Source: SKHV01 sp963678565 (GTDB lineage Bacteria; Bacteroidota; Bacteroidia; Bacteroidales; Prolixibacteraceae). Taken from it: a DNA stretch of 64,000 nucleotides. The position numbers were made by a program, and so were the translations under genes. The DNA is taken from the NCBI GenBank assembly GCA_963678565.1, contig OY782875.1, forward strand, positions 2,108,001 to 2,172,000, read 5' to 3'. The notes under the pieces are model-generated. The model searched no databases, had not been told where the DNA came from, and saw only the letters and a list, made by a program, of their open reading frames with translations. Each line of letters starts with the position of its first letter. Within the stretch, counting starts at the first letter, position 1. Shown piece after piece: positions 49,193 to 58,024 of this stretch.

Positions 49193-49761
49193 CAAGCAGT
49201 TAATAAAAAACTGCCTACAACTTATTTTATGCTTGGCCACTAAAAGTTGTGTGCAGGCGAGCTTTTTTGTTTGAATTTTATACTTACGTTTTTAAAATAT
49301 CTACACTTAGCTCGCAAAAACAAATAGTTGATTCTAAAAAGCTAAAGTGCCACAACAAATAAGTGTTGTTTGTTTATTTATCGACTACAAGATTAAACAA
49401 CCAAGAAAGAACTACGATTAAGAGCTTTAAAAAGCGCGGGGCGTTCGTGTCCACAAGCGCAAGGCAGTTTTTAGCTTTGATTGAAACTGCGGAATAAAGT
49501 TGCTCTTTGATTGAACTCGATTTTGAGTTTGTAAAAGGTGCTGAACATGAAATAGAGTAGGGCGACTTAATTTATTATTTGTAATTGGACTTGTCTTAAA
49601 CGTAAACAATAATTTGTTTGCACCTAAAAGCAACAAAGCACTGAATGTGAACTGAATAAATGTTAGGACAAATTAAGTTGCCCAACAAAGAATAAAAGTT
49701 GAAAAGAGCAATTTCTCCGACAAAACTTAGAGCAGCAATTACATGAAAATCTAATTGCTTG
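49193..49761 (-). repeat. Noncoding cassette body, copy 8 of 9
   Basis: This 569-bp copy carries GGGGCGTTCGTGTCC instead of GGGGCGAACTTGTCC in the GC-rich middle. Hairpin and long-range pairings are kept. Confidence 0.74.
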
Positions 49762-49887
49762 TAACGGAAAATTGTATGTTACGTAGGGGATTTCGGAGTG
49801 CTTTCCTGTCGACCGTTACACCTTAATTTGATAAAAGCTGCGATGCCCGAAAACCACTGAACCCCCTATGGAATATACAAAATGTTA
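49762..49887 (-). repeat. attC-like element 33
   Basis: Twin of element 7. The stop codon of the gene on its right lies inside the element. Body ends GTTACCAGTA and TACTGGTAAC pair over 10 bp. Confidence 0.88.
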
Positions 49888-50639
49888 CCAGTAGTGCGTT
49901 GTTTTGTTGTATCTTGTTTTTCTCTGTTTAATTCTTGCTTTAAAAGTAAATTCTGTTCTTTTATTGCTTCTATATAGTCATTGAATTGTTCAATCTGTAT
50001 AGGGCTTTCTAAGTTTATGTTATTGGGTTTTGGTTTTACAAACAAAAGTGAAGTACATAAAAATAGAACTAATATAGAGGTTAAAATATTTCCAAGTCGA
50101 AAAGTATTATATGCAGCTATCAAATTAGTTGCTTTCAGATTATTAATCGCTGCATTATTATTTATTGCCTGGAGAGAATCTTTAATCTCCATTTTTGTGA
50201 AATCCTTAATGTCAAGTTTCTGTTTATTAATTATGGTAATCGGCGATTTCTTAACGTAATTGAAATCCTTAACATTAAAATTTCTTAAAGCATTGGTTAT
50301 CGTAAAAATGTATGCTAAGTATGCTATTGCTAAAAAGATGATGAATAACGTTTTAAGTAGAAAATTGAAATCCAAAACTTTGTCAATGATGAATGGTATA
50401 AACAAACTTAAAAGGGCAAAAATTAAACCTGTTTGTGAGATCATTTGAGAAGTTTTGCTCTCTATTAGGTTTAGTCTGTTCTCCTCTTCACTTTCAATTT
50501 CCTTGAGATATAATTTATGATATTCTAATTTTTCTAAACTAGAGTTTTTATAGTCAGCGAAGTCATATTCATGTGGTTTTATAATTTTTCTATCAAAGTA
50601 AAAACCATATGTTTTTAGGAACGAGTTAAGTCTAGTCAT
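49866..50639 (-). CDS. Membrane protein of the graspetide cassette
   Basis: The 257-residue protein has three membrane segments (about 70-88, 93-115 and 183-203) and long polar ends. It lacks peptidase or transporter signatures. It overlaps the ligase gene by 8 bp. Its last codons (GNILYIP-stop) come from the right arm of element 33, so the gene borrows its stop from the attC-like site. It may handle export, immunity or sensing of the peptide product; that is inference. Confidence 0.7.
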   Translation of the reverse strand: MTRLNSFLKTYGFYFDRKIIKPHEYDFADYKNSSLEKLEYHKLYLKEIESEEENRLNLIESKTSQMISQTGLIFALLSLFIPFIIDKVLDFNFLLKTLFIIFLAIAYLAYIFTITNALRNFNVKDFNYVKKSPITIINKQKLDIKDFTKMEIKDSLQAINNNAAINNLKATNLIAAYNTFRLGNILTSILVLFLCTSLLFVKPKPNNINLESPIQIEQFNDYIEAIKEQNLLLKQELNREKQDTTKQRTTGNILYIP

Positions 50640-51552
50640 TTTCTAAATATTTTATTATTTCATCTGACATTTGTTGACCTGTTTGCATTTCAATCCATGC
50701 CCATTGACCGTTGGGATTTATTTCAAGAAATATAAATTTATTGTCTGGTGTTTTGATTAAGTCTATCGCTCCAAATTTTAAATCGAGTGCATTTACTAGC
50801 TTGATACATTTATTCTCGATATCCTGTGGTAAATCTATTGGATTGAATTCTAAGTTTTCTTTTCTCCAATCAATTTTAGTTTTTTCATTTGATTGGGAAT
50901 ATACAGATGATGCAAATACTTTTCTATCAATAACCGTTACTCTTATTTCATAATCTTTTTTGATGTTTTGTTGGAATATGCACGGTGTAATATCGTAATC
51001 GTCAAGAGAAGTAATTAAATCCTCATCAACCTTATTCGTAAAAATAAATGCTGATTTATTTTTATAATTAACCCGAGTTTGCGCTAATGGCTTAATAATT
51101 ATATCTCTATTGTTTTTAGAATAAAAATCTATAATTTCTTTTTTATCATTAGTCACAATTGTTTTGGGAACTAAGAAACCAACCTGTCTTGCTTTGCGTA
51201 GTTGTAGAATCTTGTTTTCCGCATTATATACATGTGATGGTTTACTTAACCATTTTGCGTCAACATTTGTAAAAATATTTTTTAAAAGCGAATCATATTC
51301 TGTTAATATATAATTTCTTTCTTCAGAACCTAAGTCGTTTATTATTGGAAGTTTTGTTCTACGGAACCATACGGCATGAAACTCATTTTGCAATTCGAAG
51401 CTGAAAGAGAAATCCTTTTCTGAGTCAAAACAATATTTTTTATTTGGCAAATCCTCACAATTAAGCCTTTTATATTTTATGCCTCTTTGATTTAGTTTGT
51501 TAACTACAAAATCAACGGTATAGTCTTGTTTATGTGTAATAATTAAAATCAT
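50632..51552 (-). CDS. ATP-grasp graspetide synthetase (MvdC/MvdD-like)
   Basis: I use the ATG at 51552 (MILIITHKQDYTVDF), 306 residues. Hallmarks of the graspetide ligase group are HAVWFRRTK, LSKPSHVYNAENKILQLRKA, FQQNIKKDYEIRVTVI, IDWR and FIFLEINPNGQWAWIE. These enzymes use ATP to join side chains of Thr or Ser (or Lys) to Asp or Glu in a precursor peptide, giving ester or amide rings. The precursor gene is 26 bp upstream. The enzyme looks complete. Confidence 0.93.
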   Translation of the reverse strand: MILIITHKQDYTVDFVVNKLNQRGIKYKRLNCEDLPNKKYCFDSEKDFSFSFELQNEFHAVWFRRTKLPIINDLGSEERNYILTEYDSLLKNIFTNVDAKWLSKPSHVYNAENKILQLRKARQVGFLVPKTIVTNDKKEIIDFYSKNNRDIIIKPLAQTRVNYKNKSAFIFTNKVDEDLITSLDDYDITPCIFQQNIKKDYEIRVTVIDRKVFASSVYSQSNEKTKIDWRKENLEFNPIDLPQDIENKCIKLVNALDLKFGAIDLIKTPDNKFIFLEINPNGQWAWIEMQTGQQMSDEIIKYLEND

Positions 51553-51578
51553 TTTTATCCAAGAGAACATATAAAGTT

Positions 51579-51881
51579 CTAGACGAATTCCTCAATAGAT
51601 TTCGATTCAAGAATTGAGCTTTGTATATCGAAATCACTATCAGATGATTCCATTTGTGTCAATGTGCGTGTCATTGTATCCATCCTAATATCTGCATCAG
51701 AATCTGACACCTCTCCATGAGTTCTTGTAAATGTCTCAGTCTCCATATTTACAGTATCGATGGCAGGTAGGTTAGTTCTCTTGTCAACGCATAGATTTAG
51801 ATTGTTATCATACTCAATCATTGAATAATCTACTTCCGATTCATCGGGTCTTTCTAAAAAGTTAAATGTAATTGGTTTCAT
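51579..51881 (-). CDS. Graspetide precursor peptide with two core repeats
   Basis: The 100-residue peptide has a leader MKPITFNFLERPDESE, where ITFNFLE resembles the PFFxxFLE leader motif of microviridin-like precursors. Two cores follow with identical spacing 21 residues apart. Core 1 has T48, T50, T52, T54, E57, D60, D62 and D64; core 2 has T69, T71, T73, T75, E78, D81, D83 and D85. The pattern TxTxTxTxxExxDxDxD offers four Thr and four acids per core, so up to four ester links. The ligase follows directly. Product ring number is inferred, not shown. Confidence 0.9.
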   Translation of the reverse strand: MKPITFNFLERPDESEVDYSMIEYDNNLNLCVDKRTNLPAIDTVNMETETFTRTHGEVSDSDADIRMDTMTRTLTQMESSDSDFDIQSSILESKSIEEFV

Positions 51882-51910
51882 AGTTGTAGTATCTTTTTTA
51901 GCATTACTGG

Positions 51911-52037
51911 TAACGGAAAATTGTATGTTGTCGGTGCGGAATTCGAAGAGCGTTTTTGTCGACCGACAAAAATGCTAGAGAAAGGAGCAGAGGCAACAAG
52001 TTTAGCAGCTCACCGTACTGCAATATACAAATTGTTA
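51911..52037 (-). repeat. attC-like element 34 (noncoding-cassette class)
   Basis: Class of element 4. It is the attC of noncoding copy 9. Confidence 0.9.
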
Positions 52038-52605
52038 CAAGCAGTTAATAAAAAACTGCCTACAACTTATTTTATGTATGGTAACTAAAAGTTGTGTGCA
52101 GGCGAGCTTTTTTGTTTGATTTTTATACTTACGTTTTTAAAATATTTACACTTAGCTTGTAAAAACAAATAGTTGATTCTAAAAAGCTAAAGTGCCACAA
52201 CAAATAAGTGTTGTTTGTTTATTTATCGACTAAAAGATTAAACAACCAAGAAGGAACTACGATTAAGAGCTTTAAAAAGCGCGGGGCGAACTTGTCCACA
52301 AGCGCAAGGCCGTTTTTAGCTTTGAATGAAACTGCGGAATAAAGTTGCTCTTTAATTAAACTTGATTTTAAGTTTATAAAAAGTGCTGAACATGAAATAG
52401 AGTAGGGCGACTTAATTTATTATTTGTAATTGGACTTGTCTTAAACGTAAACAATAATTTGTTTGCAGCTAAAAGCAACAAAGTACTGAATGCATACAGA
52501 ATAAATGTTATACTAAATTAAGTTGCCCGACAAAGATTAAAAGTTGAAAAGAGCAATTTCTCAGACAAAACTTAGAGCAGCAATTACAAAAAAACTAATT
52601 GCTTG
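52038..52605 (-). repeat. Noncoding cassette body, copy 9 of 9
   Basis: This 568-bp copy is colinear with copy 1. Both long-range pairings remain (GGGCGACTTAATTT with AAATTAAGTTGCCC). Confidence 0.75.
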
Positions 52606-52730
52606 TAACGGTGAACTGTATGAACAGTAGCGATTTGCGTGAGTATTACTTTTCAAACAGAGAAAACGCTCGGGCGGGGTAGTGAACTCCGAATTGAGCA
52701 TTCACCCGCTATTGTTTATACAGATTGTTG
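52606..52730 (-). repeat. attC-like element 35
   Basis: A divergent member with arms CTGTATGAACAGTAGCG and CGCTATTGTTTATACAG; the extra T is missing and both arms changed together. Body ends GTTGTGTGTA and TACACACAAC pair. Confidence 0.82.
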
Positions 52731-52740
52731 TGTGTAGTGA

Positions 52741-53388
52741 TTATTTATTCTTTTCAAAATATCTATCAATCTTTGAGACAATTGGTTCTTCCATTCTTAA
52801 AATATAAAATGTTGATAATAATCTCCATTCAGGTAATTCTATATCTATATCATTATAAAAATGAGCAAATCCTTGAAATGCTCCAGCTGGAATATCTCCA
52901 GAAAGTTTAAGTGTCTGATACAAATCTTCAAAACGCTTATTTGTCTTTCCTGTTTCCGATAAATATGTCATATATTTTCCTTGATAAGAAAGCTCTATAC
53001 ATTTTATTCCACAAAGGTTTGTTAGTATTGTATCTCTATATTTAACTCTTTCAAAACAAGTATCATATTGAAAGAATGCTTTAAAAGTGTTTTTATTTAG
53101 TGAAGATAAAAATTCATATTTTTCCTCATCTTTAAATGGAATGATTTGTTCTGAAAGAGATTGGGCTTTTCCTACTTTTTCCCAAAATGATTTGTACGCA
53201 GATTTAATTTCAGTTTCTCCTGTAATATCAATTACTCTTTTATCTGCAAAATCAATCATCTTTTGAATGTCATTGATTTCTTCACTTGTGAAAACACTCG
53301 TTATATTTTTATCTGAATTTAACTTAAACTCATCTTTACAAGATGTTAAACTTAAAATCGCAACAATAAGAAAAAAATAATTCTTCAT
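52741..53388 (-). CDS. Lipoprotein of unknown function
   Basis: The 215-residue protein opens MKNYFFLIVAILSLTSC, with a lipobox. It is helical with a QGKYMTYLSETGKTNKRF segment and Cys pairs. I cannot assign a family. Single-gene cassette; stop about 11 bp from element 35. Confidence 0.65.
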   Translation of the reverse strand: MKNYFFLIVAILSLTSCKDEFKLNSDKNITSVFTSEEINDIQKMIDFADKRVIDITGETEIKSAYKSFWEKVGKAQSLSEQIIPFKDEEKYEFLSSLNKNTFKAFFQYDTCFERVKYRDTILTNLCGIKCIELSYQGKYMTYLSETGKTNKRFEDLYQTLKLSGDIPAGAFQGFAHFYNDIDIELPEWRLLSTFYILRMEEPIVSKIDRYFEKNK

Positions 53389-53589
53389 AATAATAGTTTT
53401 AATAGTTAGTAGAGTTTATCTTGACTAACGGTAAGAATACAAAAAAGTTATTATCTTCGATATTAGTCAATTATGTTTTTGCTCAAAAAGTCCGAAATCA
53501 ACCGTTAGCAATAGAATTTAATCCGCTCTTTAAGAATAGATATCTTGTTTTGAATCGATTCTGGGTGAGTTGCTGTGTTGAATTACACA

Positions 53590-53716
53590 CAACGGTAAAT
53601 TGTAAGTTGTCGGTGCGGAATTCGAAGAGCGTCGGCGTCGATAGACGATTGACGGTCAAGAAAGGAGCTTAGACAACTAGTAACACTACCGCCGCACTGC
53701 AATTTACAAAATGTTA
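53590..53716 (-). repeat. attC-like element 36
   Basis: Class of element 12, arms TTGTAAGTTGTCGGTGCGG and CCGCACTGCAATTTACAA. Body ends GTTAGCAAC and GTTGCTAAC pair. Confidence 0.88.
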
Positions 53717-54420
53717 GCAACTGGGTTCATATTTGTCTGTACGAACGTTTATTAAATGCACAATAATTTATGTGCGGTTGGTTAATATTGCCACACTAGT
53801 GGCAAATTGGGCGAATTGTAAGCTTATTGACAAGCTTGGGTTTTGTGTGTTGTTTTTGCGGGGCTTGGCAATGTGCTTGTAATGTGTGTAGGCTTTGGTA
53901 ATGTTTTATCAATTAGCCCTTCCGTCTTCTCTAAATATCCATCTAAGAGGTAAAAGTGAGTATCAGATTGCTTTATGTCTCCATCGAAGAGGACAAAGTG
54001 TCCATCAGATTGCTACAAATGAGCTTAGAAGTGTTTAAATTCTCCATCTAAGAGGTAAAAGAAAGTATCAGATTGTTTAAGGTTTGCATCAAAGAGCACA
54101 AAATGTCCTTCGGGTTGATATTATAAACATGCGAAGGTTTGAAGTTTAACCTTTGCCTGATGCTTTTGTATTGATACTTTTTACTTCTTTTTTAGTAATT
54201 AATTTCTAAGCATAGGTTGTCGCTTTACTTGTTGTGTTTTAAAATAGAGTAGTAAAAAGTTAAGGATCTAACTTTGTTCTTTTAGTATATTTTTTCTTCT
54301 CTCAACATAGGATTTTAAGTGGTCTAATGTGTAATAGTTCTTGATTCTTTCATTCATTGGAATAAACTCATCATCCAAATGAAGATGGATATATAATTGA
54401 TTGTGTTATATATAACACAA
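53717..54420. other. 704-bp gene-free part of a lipoprotein cassette
   Basis: No gene is visible. The start resembles the cassette at 43453 (TTATTAAATGCAC, GTGCGGTTGGTTAAT, TTGCCAC). A GGCTTGGCAATGTGCTTG stretch lies near 53860 and a 21-bp array at 53939-54120. The rest is AT-rich with a strong palindrome at its right edge. Confidence 0.7.
53939..54120. repeat. Nine-unit 21-bp tandem array
   Basis: Units start at 53939, 53960, 53981, 54002, 54023, 54044, 54065, 54086 and 54107, keeping phase. Two unit types alternate: CCATCTAAGAGGTAAAAG and GTATCAGATTGCTTTA. The fifth unit is degenerate. There are no spacers. It lies 222 bp from the cassette start, close to the 276 bp of the array at 43729. 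Confidence 0.88.
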
Positions 54421-54427
54421 TCAATTA
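54394..54427. terminator. 34-bp perfect palindrome at the gene end
   Basis: TAATTGATTGTGTTATA is followed directly by its exact reverse complement. It covers the stop codon of the lipoprotein gene at 54421-54423. As RNA it forms a strong AT-rich hairpin, without a U-tract in the minus direction, so its role as terminator is uncertain; it could also stabilise the 3' end. Confidence 0.55.
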
Positions 54428-54957
54428 ACAGCTAAACAATACAAGAAAGAATTTGGATCATTTAGTATTTTCTCAATTAAATTAGGTTTTTTATGATCAT
54501 TGTCTATTATCGGTCCAAAGCTCCATTTTTTTTGCGTTATAAATTTAGAATAACCTAATTCTCCAATAGCTATTTGGTTATTGTAAAATACTAAGCTATA
54601 ATATGCTTCACACCAATTAGGGTTAACCTGTTCAATAAATTCTAAAATGTTGTTTTCATATTTAAAATTTACAAAACTATCAGATAAGTCACAAACAGGA
54701 AAAACTCGAGTAGTGATCTTACTAGAGTCAATATTCTCTAATTCGTAATTTGCTTTTGCGAAATATAATTCTGTATAAAAAAAATCCCAATTATTATCTA
54801 TATTATGATGGAGAATAGAATCCATCGTAGTTTGCGCTGATAGTTTATCGAAATTTTTTATGATACTTTTAACTTGCTTGACTTCGCTTTCATGATTACA
54901 ACTTAATATTAATGTTACAATCACAATTATGAAAGTTAGTTTACTAAATGTTTTCAT
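54421..54957 (-). CDS. Lipoprotein of unknown function
   Basis: The 178-residue protein opens with MKTFSKLTFIIVIVTLILSC. It has an amphipathic VKQVKSIIKNFDKLSAQTTM helix, an ITTRVFPVCDLSDSFVNF strand region and two Cys. No family recognised. Its stop lies in a 34-bp palindrome. It is the only gene of a 1.4-kb cassette otherwise filled by repeats. Confidence 0.65.
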   Translation of the reverse strand: MKTFSKLTFIIVIVTLILSCNHESEVKQVKSIIKNFDKLSAQTTMDSILHHNIDNNWDFFYTELYFAKANYELENIDSSKITTRVFPVCDLSDSFVNFKYENNILEFIEQVNPNWCEAYYSLVFYNNQIAIGELGYSKFITQKKWSFGPIIDNDHKKPNLIEKILNDPNSFLYCLAVN

Positions 54958-55141
54958 CTATTATTAGTTTGTTGTGTTTAGGTTTGAAATACTTTGCTCA
55001 AATATTAACTGCCCGAAAGGGCAGAGGTGGGAGGGCGGAATAAATTTTACCTTCTGTTTATGCTGACACCGATTAAGTGTTGTTTTAATTTAAAGCGTTG
55101 GATGATTAATTGCTGCTATGCGCTTTAAATGACCTTGTTGC

Positions 55142-55269
55142 TAACGGTCACTTGTAAGTTGTCGTTGCGGATTTCGAAGAGCGTCAGCGTCCGCTAGGAC
55201 GAAGACGGTCAAGAAAGGAGCAGAGACGACGCACACCACTGCACCCGAAATGCAATTTACAATTTGTTA
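55142..55269 (-). repeat. attC-like element 37
   Basis: Class of element 12 with arms CACTTGTAAGTTGTCGTTGCGG and GAAATGCAATTTACAATTTG. Body ends GTTACCATTA and TAATGGTAAC pair over 10 bp. Confidence 0.88.
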
Positions 55270-55356
55270 CCATTAGTTTTTTTATCAATTTATTATCATT
55301 TAGTATCTGAACAATGAGAAATCAAATATTTAATCATTGATTATTTCTTAATAGAG

Positions 55357-55647
55357 TTAGGGGTTTGGATTTATCCATTTATCATATATGTATTGTCCTA
55401 AAAGTGTCAAGGCAATAAGAAGAATAGAGAATATTATTTCTTTGTTTTTCTCTTTAAAGAATTTTCGAAAAGAAAACATGAATCTGTCGTATAGATTTGC
55501 TTTTACAAACTTAATACCTTCTGTCAAGTCTTTAGTATGGCCTATTACATGCGATGCGCTCTTTTCGTCATTTAGAATAAAGTCGTATGTATTCTCTTTA
55601 ATCCTAATTCTTTTTAGAAGAACTTGTTTGTTCTTTAACCTTTTCAT
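55357..55647 (-). CDS. Small membrane-tail protein
   Basis: The 96-residue protein MKRLKNKQVLLKRIRIKENT has a basic N-terminus. One membrane segment lies near the C-terminus (IIFSILLIALTLLGQYIY). The ASHVIGHTKDLTEGIKFVKA part is soluble. No family recognised. It shares its cassette with the short gene upstream. Confidence 0.55.
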   Translation of the reverse strand: MKRLKNKQVLLKRIRIKENTYDFILNDEKSASHVIGHTKDLTEGIKFVKANLYDRFMFSFRKFFKEKNKEIIFSILLIALTLLGQYIYDKWINPNP

Positions 55648-55768
55648 TAGTTTTTTAGTCAGTTAATAATTAGTTACTTAAGTCTATATATCATGTTAGT
55701 TGAGAACATTTAAAATTTTATCCATTCAATTGTAATAAACTTGCAATTTGTCAACAAAATACTGCGTA

Positions 55769-55864
55769 ATGTCAGAAGACTACTCAAAAAGTTATGGCAA
55801 CCTTACAAAAGATGAATTGTCAAGCTGCAAATTAGCATTAATCGAAATGTCTAAAAAGAATTAG
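55769..55864 (+). CDS. Possible 31-residue protein on the + strand
   Basis: MSEDYSKSYGNLTKDELSSC continues to a TAG at 55862. It would be the only + strand gene, ending tail to tail with the next. Length and lack of homology leave it doubtful, but the frame is intact and codon use is natural. Confidence 0.25.
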   Translation: MSEDYSKSYGNLTKDELSSCKLALIEMSKKN

Positions 55865-56056
55865 TAATTTGATGGAATATAAAAATCACCTTTATACTCA
55901 TACATATTCTCTTTGATGTGTTTTAATTCAGACATTGCTTGCTTGTCTAAAAATACCGGTTTTTTGATGTCGTTTTCTGTGAAGTCTTTTATGTCAACAT
56001 TGTTGACTTTTACGAATCTATAAAGACCTGTTTTTTTTGTCAAAATTCTCTGTCAT
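55861..56056 (-). pseudogene. Short protein, frame broken at a run of eight A
   Basis: An ATG at 56056 opens MTENFDKK and then runs into a stop. In the next frame, TGLYRFVKVNNVDIKDFTEN continues to FYIPSNY. A run of eight T on the + strand at 56031-56038 separates the frames, and one base less restores a 64-residue protein. Function unknown. Confidence 0.5.
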
Positions 56057-56124
56057 GATTTCAAATTTTAATTTATGTCGAGTTTAAAATATCAAGCTTG
56101 CATTGTCGCTATTAAAATTAATGG

Positions 56125-56250
56125 TAACGGTAAATTGTATGAGTAGTGGCAGATTGCGGGCTTCTTTCCTGTCAAACCGCTATGCAGTTTGAGCGGGCTA
56201 CAAACCTTGATATTTAACACATCCACTGCCATTACTTATACAAAATGTTA
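56125..56250 (-). repeat. attC-like element 38
   Basis: Class of elements 20 and 24. Its body (56251-59340) has ends GTTAGGCAC and GCACCCTAAC that do not pair; an IS lies at the far side. Confidence 0.85.
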
Positions 56251-56261
56251 GGCACTGGGCT

Positions 56262-57983
56262 TTATTCAGTTAGTATTGCTATTCCTTTTTCTCTAAATAA
56301 TTCAGGCATTTTCCAACCGTATTTGTTAATAATATACATGTTAAATGAAGCTAGTTGGTCTTGTATTTCAGCATGAAGTTGTTCTTCATTTTTAAACTTC
56401 TTCTTTTTAAGTCTTTCTTCATCTATATAATCCTGATATTCGTCCAGAAGATTTTCCAATTTAAATTCTCCTTTAAGTAATCTCTCATGTATTAATATTA
56501 GTGTATCTATGCTTATTATAGTTGGCATTCTAATATTTTTAATATTTACTGCTTCATTTTTCATTGAGTTCAATTCTGTATGAAACCAAATATTAATAAG
56601 TTTATTTAATCCTAAAATATCTAATTGTCGATTATGAAGCAGTATTATCGGATAAATTTTTGCTGATTTGGGTTTATAATTGGAGTCTTCATTAAAAGTC
56701 CCTTCTAGAATGGTTTTCGAAAAACTTGCAAGCTGTTTTACAGCCTTTGCTGATTCCTTTTTCTTGCCTACATGAAAGTATAATTTATCTTTTAATGCTG
56801 ACTCGTATTCCTCAAAGTCATAACTCTCTTTAATTGATGCATTTATTAAAATATCCTTTGATTCAAAAATGAATAACTTATTACCATTTCTAATATAATA
56901 ATCTGGTGCGCCGGGGGTTGACATTTGTTCTCCAGATAATTTAAGATACTTTTTTGCATATGTTCTTTCAATAAGTGAGTACAACATATGCTTCTCTGAA
57001 AAGTCAAAAGTTACTAATTGGCGTAGATTAATTCTCTCTTTCTTTTCATACCCATCATTAATTTCCTTAAGCAAGAAATACAGACCATTAAAATTCTTTT
57101 CAAGAACAAATAGAGGAAAAATTATACGATAAATACTCTCGCTAACTTTTATTAAAGGATTACTTCTCAGATTTAAGTAATCAACGTCTTCTTCCTCTGA
57201 CTCAATTTGATTAATAACAAGCTTATCTAGAAATGAGACATTAACATCAAAATCATCATTTTCATTAACTACAATATCAAATTTACCAGTCTTCTTTGAG
57301 GACATAACACTAAAAGAAATCGGTAATAGTTTGCCAAGAAATTCTTTATAATCTTGAACTTCAAACTTATTATAAAAGTCAGTGAGTAGTTGCTTGGTAT
57401 CACCTCTACTCTCTAGAAATTCGAGTAGGTAAATTGTCTTTATTACTTGTGTTATAAAAACACTATTAATATCATAGTTTGCAATGTCAAAAGTAGGTAA
57501 TGAATTGGCTATTGCTAAACAAATCAATCGAGGATATCCAACATCTTCTTTTACTGAATCAATTACTATGTCATCATTTTGATTTAGCTTTTCATTTAAC
57601 GCTAAATAAATCTTGAACAGTAAAACCTCAAAATTTTCGTTACTTATCTCAGGGGGATTATTTTCTGATGAAAGCACTATCTCAAATAAAGTAAGACTCG
57701 TTCTTGCATTTATTATTCCGATTTCCTTATTAGCCTCTTCAATGTATTCATTGATTTTGGCATTTACTTCATTAGCCAATTTATTATTCTCTGCACAAAA
57801 CCATTTAGTTAAAAACTCTCTATGGTCACTTACAAATGAATCTGCATGATAAAAACTAAGTAAATGTGTAGATACATCAATTAATAAATTCTTGGGGATT
57901 TCATTAATGCGACCTAAATAATCTTCATAATTTTCGGTATCGAAGATTTTGCTAAAACCTATGATTTCTTTTTTGCTAATCAT
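56262..57983 (-). CDS. Large protein with PD-(D/E)XK nuclease-like motif
   Basis: The 573-residue protein starts MISKKEIIGFSKIF and is mostly helical for 330 residues. At about 360-380 it has GAPDYYIRNGNKLFIFESKD. The D followed by a strand with ExK is the PD-(D/E)XK nuclease core. A KK-rich linker and a helical end (EEQLHAEIQDQLASF) follow. It is alone in its part of the cassette. I infer a nuclease used in defence, as for many single large nuclease genes in accessory regions. No methylase or partner is beside it. Confidence 0.65.
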   Translation of the reverse strand: MISKKEIIGFSKIFDTENYEDYLGRINEIPKNLLIDVSTHLLSFYHADSFVSDHREFLTKWFCAENNKLANEVNAKINEYIEEANKEIGIINARTSLTLFEIVLSSENNPPEISNENFEVLLFKIYLALNEKLNQNDDIVIDSVKEDVGYPRLICLAIANSLPTFDIANYDINSVFITQVIKTIYLLEFLESRGDTKQLLTDFYNKFEVQDYKEFLGKLLPISFSVMSSKKTGKFDIVVNENDDFDVNVSFLDKLVINQIESEEEDVDYLNLRSNPLIKVSESIYRIIFPLFVLEKNFNGLYFLLKEINDGYEKKERINLRQLVTFDFSEKHMLYSLIERTYAKKYLKLSGEQMSTPGAPDYYIRNGNKLFIFESKDILINASIKESYDFEEYESALKDKLYFHVGKKKESAKAVKQLASFSKTILEGTFNEDSNYKPKSAKIYPIILLHNRQLDILGLNKLINIWFHTELNSMKNEAVNIKNIRMPTIISIDTLILIHERLLKGEFKLENLLDEYQDYIDEERLKKKKFKNEEQLHAEIQDQLASFNMYIINKYGWKMPELFREKGIAILTE

Positions 57984-58024
57984 TTGATGCAGTTATTTTT
58001 TTGCCTGTTCGTTAAGGCACATAG

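Noticed and set aside
43729..54120. CRISPR array
   Set aside because: Units are contiguous with no spacers, and no cas genes are present.
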